From the NCBI RefSeq assembly GCF_018873765.1, contig NC_057926.1:52495878-52559877 (forward strand): a DNA stretch of 64,000 nucleotides. Reading direction: 5' to 3'. The notes beneath the pieces were generated by a model that saw only the letters and a list, made by a program, of their open reading frames with translations, ran no database searches and had not been told where the DNA came from. Position numbers and translations under genes: made by a program. This DNA comes from Telopea speciosissima (lineage: Eukaryota > Streptophyta > Magnoliopsida > Proteales > Proteaceae). This document shows, piece by piece, positions 1-10,389 of this stretch (its first letter is position 1; each line of letters opens with the position of its first letter).

Positions 1-978
1 ATGAGATGAAACCCGAATTTGTATATCCAATCAACAAGAACTTTTACCATAATAATCTAAAAAAATTCTTATTGACACCCTAGAGGTTTCAAATAATTTG
101 GAATTTTATTTTTTTTTGGTTTTTAACAAAGGTAATATCCTGTCATTTAACATATATAGTTGGAAAACATGCGAGACAATGGTAGCTTTTGAAAATGACA
201 TGATGGTAAATCACTTTTAAATTGTTGATTTTTTTGAAAAAAAAAAATTCAAGAAAAAGACAAAAAGGAAGGTAACATGTTATAAATACACCTATAGAAG
301 TGTCATTCTAACAGTCCCACTAATGTAATACTAAACTGTTACAAGATCATCGAGATAAACTCTCTTAACTCCCTTCTCTACCAAGAGAAATAAAGGTAAA
401 AGAATCGATCAGTACAGTAAAGATCCCCACTCCTTAAACATCAGATCAAGTATGAACACTTCTCAATAAACAATCAAGAACCAAAACCTATGGAATTTGA
501 ACTCCAAGCAAATCAATCTAAGATATAACATCAGTTGAAATTCTGATCTTGCCAAGTCATTATCCAACTTAGATTTACTTGTTCGGATCAGCAATGAGAG
601 ATTCCAGCAAAGATAGATCTCTGGGATGCAATCCATCAATATTGTTTCCTAAAAAGAGGTTTATCCTTTTGTGTCCCAATGAGTCAGCTAATTGTTGGTC
701 TAGAAACTGTAGTTGAATCCCAATATTATTTCATCACTGAAATGACTTTCCATGCCAGTTTGTCATCACCTACCAGCCAACTGCAGCTAAAAAAAATTTG
801 TGTTACTGTTGATTCATCATCTACATCCTCCTTGAACTTCTAAAGGCAGGTATCGTTCGAACAACCAGAGACATGGAATGACTCCAATTGTAGATAATCA
901 GAGAACTGTTGGATGTCCCCTCCCCCCTCTATTCAGAAAGTGAGTGCAAAAGTCTTAATAACAATGCAATCTAAGATG
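1..978. other. Intergenic, no gene seen
   Basis: AT-rich sequence with short homopolymer runs. I found no open frame with recognisable protein similarity and no clear repeat ends. It lies downstream of the nuclease remnant that ends at 979, so part of it may be former 3' UTR. Confidence 0.4.
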
Positions 979-1401
979 TTAAAGACAGCTCGTATTTACA
1001 GGACAACAATACACTAACTTTACTTTGTGCTCAACCACTTCAAGCATTGGCAACAGTTCATTCGTAAATGTGACAGTGATAGGCTCTTGAAGATCTGTGT
1101 AACCCACATCAGAATTACCTTCTTGACTGCTTTTAAGAGCTTGAGATTTGGGTTCAAGCAATTCTAATCTGGATCAACATGCCTGTAGCATCTATTTCAC
1201 ATAATTGAGCTGAAGGAACACACACTGATTCATTATTCGCAGCCGAATCATAACACTCAATTCCCAATTTCTTCTGGATTCTCCTTTTCAGTGTTTTCAC
1301 ATTTTAGGCTTTTGACCATGAACAAGTATTACAAGCTTTGGGGAAAGAAATTTGACAAGATCCATAATCCCTTCAGTATCCATATGAGGACTAAAAGACA
1401 G
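979..1401 (-). pseudogene. CPSF73-II/INTS11-like nuclease, 3' fragment
   Basis: Remnant of the C-terminal part of a beta-CASP RNA 3'-end processing nuclease (CPSF73-II in Arabidopsis, INTS11 in animals), a family that cleaves nascent transcripts in the nucleus. An AG acceptor precedes 1401. The reading then gives LSFSPHMDTEGIMDLVKF and VILVHGQKPKM, which match the conserved SAHAD and LVHGE motifs whose histidines bind the active-site metals. A TGA follows KPKM. The reading resumes in another frame with LGIECYDSA and VCVPSAQL, then in a third with ITVTFTNELLPMLEVVEH and YCCPVN, ending in TAA at 979. The order of blocks matches the family C-terminus. With at least one stop and two frame changes it is not translatable. 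No upstream exon was found to 2.8 kb. The family call rests on remembered motifs. Confidence 0.6.
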
Positions 1402-3082
1402 CTGATAAAATCTATCAATACATAAGATTTGTTCAGAACCATTATAAAGAGAAATAAAAATAGTGCACCACTGAAAAAGAAAATGCTAGCCACTTTAATG
1501 GAAGGAAACAATGACTACATTATTTCAAATATTAACTTTGTTTACTTCAATGATTGTGAACCAAATGCAAGACTGTAATTCAATTTTAACAATTATAATC
1601 CAATGGGAAGCAAAAATTAACTCTTTTATTTTTCCCCTCCTCTAAAGCACAAAGCATCACGACACTCCAGGATCCAGGTTACCATTGACTTTTGGTCAAG
1701 CTAAAGTGGAAATTATATTTGCAAGAAGGTTATATGAACTTCCTGTAGGAGATCAGCTCGCGACATGATTGCAAGGATAAAGGAAAATCCAGGTTAGGAG
1801 GAAAGCCAATAGCTTACTCAAAACAAATCAGATTCCTATAAAATTCTGGTCAAAATGCCATTCTGTCATGAGGAATAATCCAGTGAAGTTGGGTTCAAAA
1901 CTGAAGGTCAGATTTAGATATATGAAACTAAGCTAGTTGGATTAAGAAACCACACTCTTCTGACAATTACTTCAGAAATCGATAGCAGGCTTGTAAAGGT
2001 TCAAACAGAATCAATGGAGGAACTGAATTAATGATAAACAAAAGTATAAAATCTTTATCAGTAATCTGAAACCAGGATTGAATCGAACTTGAAAAACTGA
2101 GATTTTGAAGAAATAGACTTCAAGTAGGAAAGCAGAATTTCGACTAGAAGAAGATTAAAAAATAGAACTTGAAAAAAATAGAAAAACTAGTGTGCGCAAG
2201 ATAGAAAAAAAGTTCAAAAACTTACTTGATTTTGGTCATTTGACGGGAGAAAATATAGAGAAGAAAAGGAAGACATAATCAGGAACTCCACATGATTTTA
2301 AGGGCTTGAATCCCACCATTACCACAACCTGGAAACCCACCAGTGTTTCACTGCTGAATCGCACAGCAGTTAAACATTCTTTAATCCACAAGAGTCAACA
2401 CACTTGAATCTCACAGACCATTACAAGCAAAAGTCTTTCATCATCTCCTCACAATTCGTGGGTAGGGCATTGTCTTCACATATGTTTTATGTTTAAATAA
2501 AAGACTCTTAACAGGACTCAAAGCCTAAAACTCTTCCAGCCAGTAGCCCTATTGAGGTAGTCTACTGTCTACTCCTACTAAAACCCTGAATAAAATAAGA
2601 AAGAAACAACTTAAATAAGGCTGGACTCATAGAGACCTATTCCAGCTAAACCAAAACCCTTCGATAACAATTAAAAAAAAGAGACTCTAGAAAAACCCCA
2701 CAACTTAAGTAACTAATACATCCCGTATTCCTACCTCCTACCCATATTTTAGACACAGAAATTAGTCTATTACAATGAAAATTCATTGGACCAAAAGCCT
2801 AACACATATGTTACCCAATCCAAGGCTTATTTTCACTATAATTTATCTACATCAAAATTGGACAAGGATGTAAAGTACAAAAATAAATGATATTTGTCGT
2901 GATCATTTCGAAAAAGCACTGATCTAATTTTTGTTCTCATTTTTGGTACCGAAACAGTATCAAACCTTGATAACCAGAAGAAAAGAGAGATGTAAAGAAG
3001 AGAATGGAGAGAAGGAAGAGGGAGAGAAAGCTGGGAGATAGAGAATATACCTCCTATCGTACCAGCACCTTTATTTATATTT
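1402..3082. other. Intergenic, no gene seen
   Basis: Former intron and flank of the nuclease remnant. I searched both strands for further metallo-beta-lactamase exons and found none. The last few hundred bases (about 2836-3082) continue the copia 3' LTR side, but its outer edge cannot be placed. Confidence 0.35.
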
Positions 3083-3295
3083 GAAAAATCAATCAATTAC
3101 AATAGGAATGAAACACTTAAGCCAACGCTACTCCTAAGGCTTAAACACAATAGGTAAGTAATACCTACTTACAATAGGAATCAATAACAAGGAAATATAA
3201 TGAATAGCTCAACTACTTAGACAATGGAAACACTCCCATGGTATTGAGGTTCATGGATACGCATGGACGTCCAACTGAGACTCTAATACTCCCCC

Positions 3296-3895
3296 TCAAG
3301 CTGGAGTATACATATCCCTCATACCCAGCTTGGAACAGAAACCAAGAAACGCAGGTCGAAACAACGACTTCGTAAACATATCACCAAGTTGATTACCAGA
3401 GCTGACAAACGGAGTTGAAACAACCTTTTGCATGACTGCATTTCTCACAAAATGAAAATCGACCTCAATATGCTTGGTCCTTTCATGAAAAATTGGGTTG
3501 CTAGCTATATAAATTGCAGCTTGATTATCACAATATATCATCAATTTAGAAACTGAGAACCCCAACACTTGTAGGAGAGACTTCAACCACATCAACTCTG
3601 CCATAGTATCAGTCATAGCTTTATATTCAGCCTCTACACTCAATCTAGCACAATAGGCTGCTTCTTACTCCTCCAAGAAACAAGATTACCAGCCATAAAT
3701 GTACAATAGCTTGTGGTTGGCCAACGATCATTGGCAGCACCAGCCTAATCAACATCAGAATAACCCACAACATCAGTGTGACCATGACGTCAATAAATAA
3801 GACCTTTGCCAAAAGCATCTTTAAGATACCTTAAGATGCAACAAACATCATCCCAATGAGCCTATTTAGGACTCCATAAATTGACCGATGACCCC
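3296..3895 (-). pseudogene. copia pol, RNase H end (broken)
   Basis: C-terminal end of a copia polyprotein. Reading from 3895 down gives YLKDAFGKGLIY, then HTDVVGYSDVD and WRSKKQPIV, then EAEYKAM, AELMWLKSLL, YCDNQAAIYIASNP, ERTKHIEVDFHFVR and GDMFTKSL. These are the standard RNase H landmarks of Ty1/copia, including the DNQAA and KHIEVD blocks. Stops (TGA after GLIY, TAG after SDVD) and a frame break just before EAEYKAM show decay. The last 115 codons are still open. The polypurine tract of the element follows directly. Confidence 0.8.
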
Positions 3896-3915
3896 AATTT
3901 GAGAGAGGGTCATCT

Positions 3916-4330
3916 CCCTCTGATTGGTGCCGCAGATTTTTGTTTCAATTCATACACTTGGGCAGCATTTCCAACCTGGGAATAGGTTTCTTTTGCAATT
4001 TGCCAAATCTGAGCAACAGTATCAAGAAAAGATATCCTTGAGCAATATGGGGATGCATCGAATTCAACATGAAGGCCAAAACAAGAGAGTTGTCAGAGCA
4101 CCACTTCTCTTGAACAGCATCGACAGTTGTAGGCTTCTCCAAATTGTCCGTGAGATACTTTGAAAAACGGGAACTGATAGAAAGGGAGCAAGACTTCAAC
4201 CATATCAACTAATTACTCCCATCAAGTTTGACGGAGCACATAGAATGGTAGGAAAATCATGGTGGCTGTTTCCTCCATCCAAAACAGGAGATATGGTTGA
4301 CGTCGTTGACGTATTAATTCCCCCCATCTG
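3916..4330 (-). pseudogene. copia gag fragment (broken)
   Basis: Gag remnant of the same copia element. Readable blocks on the minus strand include DAVQEKWCSDNSLVLAFM followed by LNSMHPHIAQGYLFL, then in another frame WQIAKETYSQ-like sequence, as expected for the UBN2-type gag of copia elements. It lies between the primer binding site relic near 4730 and the RNase H part, so the middle of pol was deleted between about 3900 and 3920. Frame changes are present. It is not expected to make protein. Confidence 0.6.
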
Positions 4331-4853
4331 AAACAAATAATATCAAAAAGCAACTGCATGAACAAAGGCACTGGAAGAAATCACCAAAGCATGCCACAAG
4401 GAGAAAAAAAGTGGCATGAAAAACCAGAAAATCAGATCTGAGAATAAATCATTAGATCTAGTTTAAGCCAGACTCATCAAACAAAAAAAGGCCATTGGTG
4501 GGAGAGAAAAATCCCACCAAGGGTGAAAAAAGACTCATTGTTCCAAGAGAGGAACCGCAAGAGGCGGGAGGTGGAAGGTGGCGACGCTAGGAGAAGGCGG
4601 AAGGTGGTGGTGGCGGTGCTTTCCAATGGCGAGACATGGTGGCTGTAAGTGGTAGCGGCGCTGTGTGGAGGCGGAGAAAGAGAGAAAGAGGGATTAGGTT
4701 ATTGGCGATCCCAAATTGGATCTCAGCTTTGATACATGATGAATTAGCTCTTACATTAGAAAAATCAATCAATTACAATAGGAATGAAACACTTAAGCCA
4801 CCGCTACTCCTAAGGCCTAAATACAATAGTTAACTAACACCTACTTACAATAA

Positions 4854-5142
4854 TGTTAGTAAATCAGATTCTAGTAATCAGATCAGAGCATGGAAGAAAA
4901 GAAGAAGAGGAGACCAAAAAAAAAAAAAAAAAAAGAGAAAGGAGATGTCGCAAGTTCCAAGAGATGAGAGAACCTGCGGACAGAATTAGAGAATTTGGCA
5001 CAGGTCTGCTCCCTTACATAAATATAATAGAATGAAAAAGAAACATAAAAGGACAAGTATGCCCTTACATAGTCAACCCTACTAAGGACAGAAATAAATA
5101 TCAATACAAAGACGATTTTGCCCCTATAATAACAAATCTCAA
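4854..5142 (-). repeat. Solo LTR nested in the copia LTR
   Basis: A 289-bp block begins TGTTAGTAAATC and ends AATCTCAACA on the plus strand, so it has TG...CA ends on either strand. It interrupts sequence that is continuous in the other LTR copy (CAATAGGAATCAATAAC at about 3171-3187 against CAATA...AGAATCAATAAC here). It carries an A-rich run at 4917-4934. No clean 5-bp target duplication is visible. Confidence 0.55.
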
Positions 5143-5163
5143 CAAGAATCAATAACAAGGAAA

Positions 5164-6461
5164 TGTCAACGACTTATGTCGTCAATGTTGTTGTGTGGCT
5201 TAGTTTTCGAGGGGTGGTCCTAGTTAATTCAGTTGTAGCACTGACTAGGCTGAACTCATCATGGGGTTATAGTGGTTATTTCTATCTAAATAATAAGGGT
5301 GTGAATGCGAGACACAACAACGTGTAGATCAATGTGATATCCCCTCCCTGTCGTCTTCCCGAAATGTGTTGGACCACCTTAGAGGCGAGTAGAATCTAAA
5401 CAAATAGCTATACTATAATGTAGTCCTAGATTGGTAGGAGACCAAAAAGGAGCCAGTAAACTAGGATATGTTATGAACAGGTGAATTGGCTAGGTCAAAA
5501 TAGGTTTTTTTGGTGAAATTAGGGTTAGGGTTAGGGTTTGATGTATTAGTTATGCCAAGGTAGGGAAGTCTATCAGTGAAAGTCCTGAGATGTTTTAATG
5601 GAGGGAAGTATGCTAATTTGAATTAACAACAATATAGAGTTAGGGTTTTGGGTTTTTGCAAAGAGTGAAATAGGGGAATCTAGGGTTTAGAGTGGGAGGA
5701 TGGGACTTGGATTTGGATCAAGTGCTAAAGGGGCAGGGGTGGAGAGTTTGATCTAAAAAAGGAGGGATTTTGCTGGCTGGTTTGGTCCGGGTAGAATTTA
5801 GGTTATGGGAAGGTTGTCCAATGATGGAGGGGATGTTAGCGTTTGGTGGTTTAGAGGATTAGAAGAAGAAGGATGGGGATGGGGATGCTTCCAACTTACT
5901 TGTAATGATAGAAAATTATTGGCAGCAGCTTGTTAATTGAGTCTTTGATTGAAACTAGAAAGTAGAACTTGAAGGAGATCTTCAAAGAACTTGAAGGAAA
6001 GCTTCAAAAGAACCACCTTCACACCGCAAGGTGTCGACTAGATCAAACACTAATCCCACCAACGAATCACCCGGGCTTCCCACCGCAAGGTGTCAATCAG
6101 ATCAAACACAAGACAAAAATCTTCAATGAAGAAGAACAGCAAAAGTTTTTCATTAATATCAAAATTCGTGTTTAGTACTTGTCCCTCGTTCAAACTTATA
6201 TAAAAGACTCAAAAACAGACTCATACTCTAAAAACAAAAGGCCCAACTCTAATTAAGTGACCTAAATTGAAACACTCTTTTTAATTCAAACAAGTTATTT
6301 GACTACCACCAAGCAGTTTTTTAATATACCAAGAAACACACTTCAACAACTTCTTTAAGAAACTCGGTCGCCTTAAAGTACCTCATTGCTTCTTAGCAGT
6401 CCTTGAACCGACACCAGCCGGAGAACAATCATTTCCTTTCATTTGCAGGAAAAAAATCTTG
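5164..6461. other. Intergenic, repeats only
   Basis: No gene recognised on either strand. It contains three tandem copies of the plant telomere-type heptamer near 5521-5541, too few for a telomere, and a short direct repeat of CACCGCAAGGTGTC near 6022 and 6083. Confidence 0.35.
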
Positions 6462-6834
6462 AGCGTCACGCCATGACCCAACAAATCCCCCCTACAAAGG
6501 CTATCAATCATTATATTGTATGTTTTAACATGAGGTTCCAGGTCTCTACCAATGATAGCATTAAAAAGTTCAATTGAATCTTTTAGATTTTGTACTCTAC
6601 AACATCCATCAAGAAGGATGATGAAAATTGAAATAGGTGGAACAGTTTAATCAAATTCTATTTCTTGAAATCGCTTCATTGCTTCATTAATACATTCGTT
6701 TATGCATACCTCACTGATCAAAATAGAGTAGGTGTAGAGATCAGGCTTTTTGTCCTTCAACTTACATCTCACTGAAAAGCTTTTGAGCACATCCAACTCA
6801 TCCCACCTGGCGGTGCCTACTTATAAGAGTATTG

Positions 6835-6843
6835 TAAGTAATA
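6835..6843. repeat. Target site duplication of MULE, left copy
   Basis: TAAGTAATA, identical to 8349-8357. Nine bases is the usual duplication made by Mutator-like transposases. Confidence 0.85.
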
Positions 6844-8348
6844 GGGAAAATTTCACGGACACCCCCTAAAAGTATCCAATGTCTCATAAATTAACCATAC
6901 TTGATTAAAATGTCACAAACACCCCCTATTTTTATGAATTTATTTCAATTTAGTCCACTCCGTTAGTCTCTGCAGTTAAATGTTTGTTAATTCTTTTTAA
7001 ATGACGAAATTACCCTTACCACAGTGAAATCCCTATAATACCCTTAATGATGAATTAATGATGTTAGAAGTTAGTTTTTAGAAAAAGACAATTTTGTCCT
7101 TGTTTTTATTCAATCCTTTTTTTTATTCCTTTTTGTCCCCTTCTTCTTCTCCTTCTCCTTCTGCTGTTTCTTCCGCCGCCGCCACGGCGCCACCCCCTCC
7201 AGCCCTCCTTCTCTTGCTTCCCTGCAACCCCGCCACCACCCTCTCCAGTCTCCCCCGCCCGACCATGCTCTCAGCAATCCAACCCCATAAAAACCCTAAC
7301 TCTACAAATTAAAACCCTAACCCTATTCGGTGCGGTTGCTCTGAATCCAAGACCTTGAACCATGATTATCCGTTCTGATCTGTTCTTAGGCCTGCACATC
7401 CATCGAAGTCAAAAGTGTCCTCATTCTACCATACTTATCTGATTTCAAAGTTTCTGAGTTTGTTTCAGAAATCTTGTTTCTGTTATTTGTTCATGCATCA
7501 GTTTCTAATATTCCTGCTTAATTACTCTCTTAAATAATTCTGTTGTGATTTCGTTATTTCTTAATATCGATTTCTGGTTCTTGAGTATTCCACCGTTAGT
7601 AGGATTCTTTCATATCTCAGAATCTGACCCTTGGGTTGCTTTCATCTTTTGATATTTTGTTCTCTTGAATATCCTAAGCATTCGGCCAGCTTATTAGCCA
7701 GATCAGACTCTTAGATTTTCTGATATTTAATTTCTCTTGAAATCTGGTTGTTCCTATCCCTGCGATTCTTGAATTTTACTGCAATATCTGATACCTAATC
7801 CTTAGGTGACTTACAAGCCCCATTAGAAAGCATGGCTTCTTTTTATTAGGTCTTATTCCAGATACTACATTCTGGTTTCTAGATTTTTCTCTTTACCAAA
7901 ATATCACCCTCTCTGACTTAATGGAAACAGGAGATGAAGAAGAAGGTTGTAGCAGCAACGATTGGGCATCGTTGGTGCTCCAAGATCCGGCGATTGAAGA
8001 AGACAATTGGAGCTTATATCAACGCTTGCAGTAGAGGAAAAAGATTCAATGACAAGCTTCACTCTTCTCCTTGTCTTCTTCCTCCCTCTCTGTTTTCCTC
8101 TCTTCCGGCGAAGACTTCAGAGACCATCGGAGTTGGAGCAAGTGCTGGTCGTCGGAGCCGCAGCCATAGAGGGAAGAAGATGAAATGACAGTTTTGTCTT
8201 TTTATTTAAATAACTAAGGGGTAAAATAGATATTTCACCTTTGTGTACTAACTGTGCTTAACGTTTGGGGTGTCTGTGACATTTTGACCAAGTATGATAA
8301 ATTTCTGAGATATTATATACTTTTAGGGGATGTCCGTGAAATTTTCCC
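6844..8348. mobile_element. Non-autonomous Mutator-like element, 9-bp TSD
   Basis: A 1505-bp element. Its left end begins GGGAAAATTTCACGGACA. Its right end is the inverted form with scattered mismatches, and the similarity continues inward for about 90 bp (through AAAATGTCACA). Identical 9-bp repeats flank it, and removing it restores a PPR reading frame, which fixes the insertion point exactly. It encodes no transposase. The interior has GC-rich, proline and serine-rich stretches (7087-7312), an intron-like T-rich stretch (7330-7920) and a basic 84-codon frame (7934-8188). These could be captured host sequence, but I recognise no parent gene. Confidence 0.85.
7934..8188 (+). other. Small ORF inside the MULE, unrecognised
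   Basis: 84 codons starting MKKKVVAATIGHRWCSK, basic and serine-rich, following a long T-rich stretch that ends in ACAG just before the ATG (an intron-like end). I recognise no domain. It could be a captured exon from a host gene or chance coding. No start context or conservation evidence is available. Confidence 0.2.
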
Positions 8349-8357
8349 TAAGTAATA
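8349..8357. repeat. Target site duplication of MULE, right copy
   Basis: TAAGTAATA, identical to 6835-6843. Confidence 0.85.
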
Positions 8358-8390
8358 TTGTTAGGCATCAATTGCTTGGAACACATGCTA

Positions 8391-9782
8391 CGAAAAAGAG
8401 AAATATGGCTTCATATATTGTCCTACTCTTTCAGCAGCCCCCACTCCACACATTGTACATATTATTATAATAACACCTGGTGCGTGGACTTGAATATGCA
8501 TGATGGCAAAGAATTGTACGGTCTCAACCATTTGACCTAGTATATATGATATCCAATTACCAAAGCATCGGATGGTACGGATTTTAATCATTTATATTTT
8601 AAAAAAATTAAATAAAAAAATAGCATTATTCTCATATAAATTGAAGAATTTTTATTTGAAATACAAGTTTCTATTTTTGGTATCTGTGCATTGACCTTAA
8701 GTTGAAGGTGATATCATGAAAAAAGTAATCCTTCGAGCCATCTTTACGTCGGTGAAAAAATAGGCTGATCAGAGTTCAGAAGAGAGATATGGTCAGATAA
8801 GTCCAAAGTCTTTAAAAACATAAAAAAAAAAAAGGAATGCATTTAAAACAGGAATGCTTACCGTTTGCCCTTTTTTACCGTATGTTTGGAAAACATACTG
8901 CAAAATATATTTAAAACGGTAAAAAATGGGAACGTGTTTAAAACGGAGTTTTAAATACGTTTTTGTTAACAGTGGTTAGAAAAGGATGTAAATCGGTCTA
9001 GAACCTCAGTTTTGAAATTCAGTACTTGCACCGAGCCTATATGGTTTAGGTTCCTATTCTGTTCCAAAATTTGTTTCCTACACGATTTGGATCTTGGTTC
9101 CTGTATTTGTTTTATATTATATATATAATATACTAGTATTATAGTGGTTTTCAGTTGTGGTTCCAATTTGACACCCTTAGGTGTCACGTTAAAGGGTGTT
9201 GATAATAGATAAGGGTGTCAAACACGACGGTTCCTTACCAGTTCTAATACCAAGGAGGTCAATCCTAGACACATCCCGTTTATTATATGATCCCAAAACT
9301 AAGATCCAATCTCGTTTAATAATGGGACAGACCAGTTCCAGTTCGTTAACAGTTTTAAGCACTCAAAATCTCAAACAGTCAAATATGTACAAACTCCTAA
9401 GCCCAAAATAATTGATAATCCTTAGTTTTTCTTTGTAATCACAATATAATTAACTCTTATATAAGTTATAAATATTAACTATTATCTAATCATAAATAAG
9501 TAATTTAGGCATGTCAAACATGTATAACTGTTTTGGTTCTAATCGGTTCCTTAGTGGGCTTTCGGTTCTAGACCCATTGGGAAACCCATTCCAAAACCTC
9601 CCGTCCCATTTAATAATTGGTCCCAAAACCAGCTCCCAGAACCATCCCATTTAGTTATGGGTCGGTTCCAGGTTTTAGTAGGACGGTTCCCAGTTCCAAA
9701 TCCATATTTACACCCTTTAATTCTAGAGATGGAAACAGATCGGATATGAATCAAATATGGGTCAGATCAAGATATTCCTTGA
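8391..9782. other. Intergenic, degenerate repeats
   Basis: No gene seen. The stretch 8960-9740 contains several copies of GGTTCC-rich sequence (for example 9532-9690) of a kind common in plant hAT-like repeats. No exact ends could be set. Confidence 0.3.
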
Positions 9783-10389
9783 TCGAATATTAGGGGTGTC
9801 AATCGGTCAGTTTGGTCCGGTTTGGTCTATTTTTTAGGTTTCGGTGTGGCTTTTAGGGAAATCGAAACCGAACCAATAAGGACTTTTCGATTTCGGCTTG
9901 GTTTCGATTTCAGTGCGATTTGGTTTCGTGTCGGTTTTGGTTTATTATAACGGGTTGATAGCGGTTTGGATTCGATTCGGTACCGAGTTTTTTTAAACAA
10001 GTTGGATTCGGTTTGTGTCTATTTTCTTCTCTTTCTCTTTTCAACTACTTAAAATATTTCATTAGCCCCACATTTAAAAAGGAGATCAATGGAAGAAGCA
10101 TTGTTACAAATCAATTTCTCTATTTTCATAACCTCATACTCATTGATTTGTAACAATGTCCCTTACAACCATAAATTTGCTCACTAATTATTTTTGTTAT
10201 CGGTTTCATTCAGTGAGGTTTTCGGTTGTTATCGATTGGTCTGGCGCAGTCTGATTTTCAATCGGTCTCGTCATACCTCAGTCCAAAACCAATCCAATAA
10301 GGATCGGTTTGGTTCGGTCTCGGATTTTTTCAATCGGTTTCGATCGATCTTAACGATTCGGGCTAGGTTTTGACACCCTTACCGAATAT
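9783..10389. mobile_element. hAT-like non-autonomous element with TSD
   Basis: Element 9791-10381 begins TAGGGGTGTCAA and ends TTGACACCCTTA, a 12-bp terminal inverted repeat with one mismatch. It is flanked by TCGAATAT (9783-9790) and CCGAATAT (10382-10389), a seven-of-eight match to an 8-bp target duplication as made by hAT transposases. The interior is rich in CGGTTTGG and GGTTTCGG motifs and has no coding capacity. Confidence 0.65.

Larger units (their letters stand above)
3083..5163 (-). mobile_element. Degenerate Ty1/copia retrotransposon, internally deleted
   Basis: Direct repeats at 3083-3176 and 4759-4852 (94 bp, a handful of mismatches) are the surviving LTR similarity. The right copy continues at 5144-5163 after a nested insertion. 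On the minus strand a tRNA-Met-type primer binding site relic (complement of 4721-4736, TGTATCAAAGCTGAGA) follows the right LTR, and a polypurine tract (TTGAGGGGGAG, complement of 3289-3299) precedes the left LTR. That gives the order 5' LTR, PBS, gag, RNase H, PPT, 3' LTR. The internal region is only about 1.4 kb, so protease, integrase and most of reverse transcriptase are gone. It is an old, dead element. Confidence 0.75.
6462..8390 (-). pseudogene. PPR gene fragment, split by a MULE
   Basis: Decayed P-class pentatricopeptide repeat sequence. Reading down from 8387 gives KQLMPNNITY. The reading then resumes beyond the inserted MULE with NTLISRHRQVG, so the pre-insertion frame reads NNITYNTLIS across the junction, a typical PPR repeat start. 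Further on are KPDLYTYSILISEVC, SIFIILLDGCCRVQNL, ELFNAIIGRDLEP and VKTYNIMIDSLCRGD. Stops after RQVG and after EIEFD plus frame changes make it non-coding. PPR proteins bind organelle RNA; this copy cannot. It is independent of the intact PPR gene at 35.6 kb, with different repeat sequences. Confidence 0.7.

Noticed and set aside
5521-5541. Telomere-like heptamer repeats
   Set aside because: Only about three units inside ordinary sequence; not an array.
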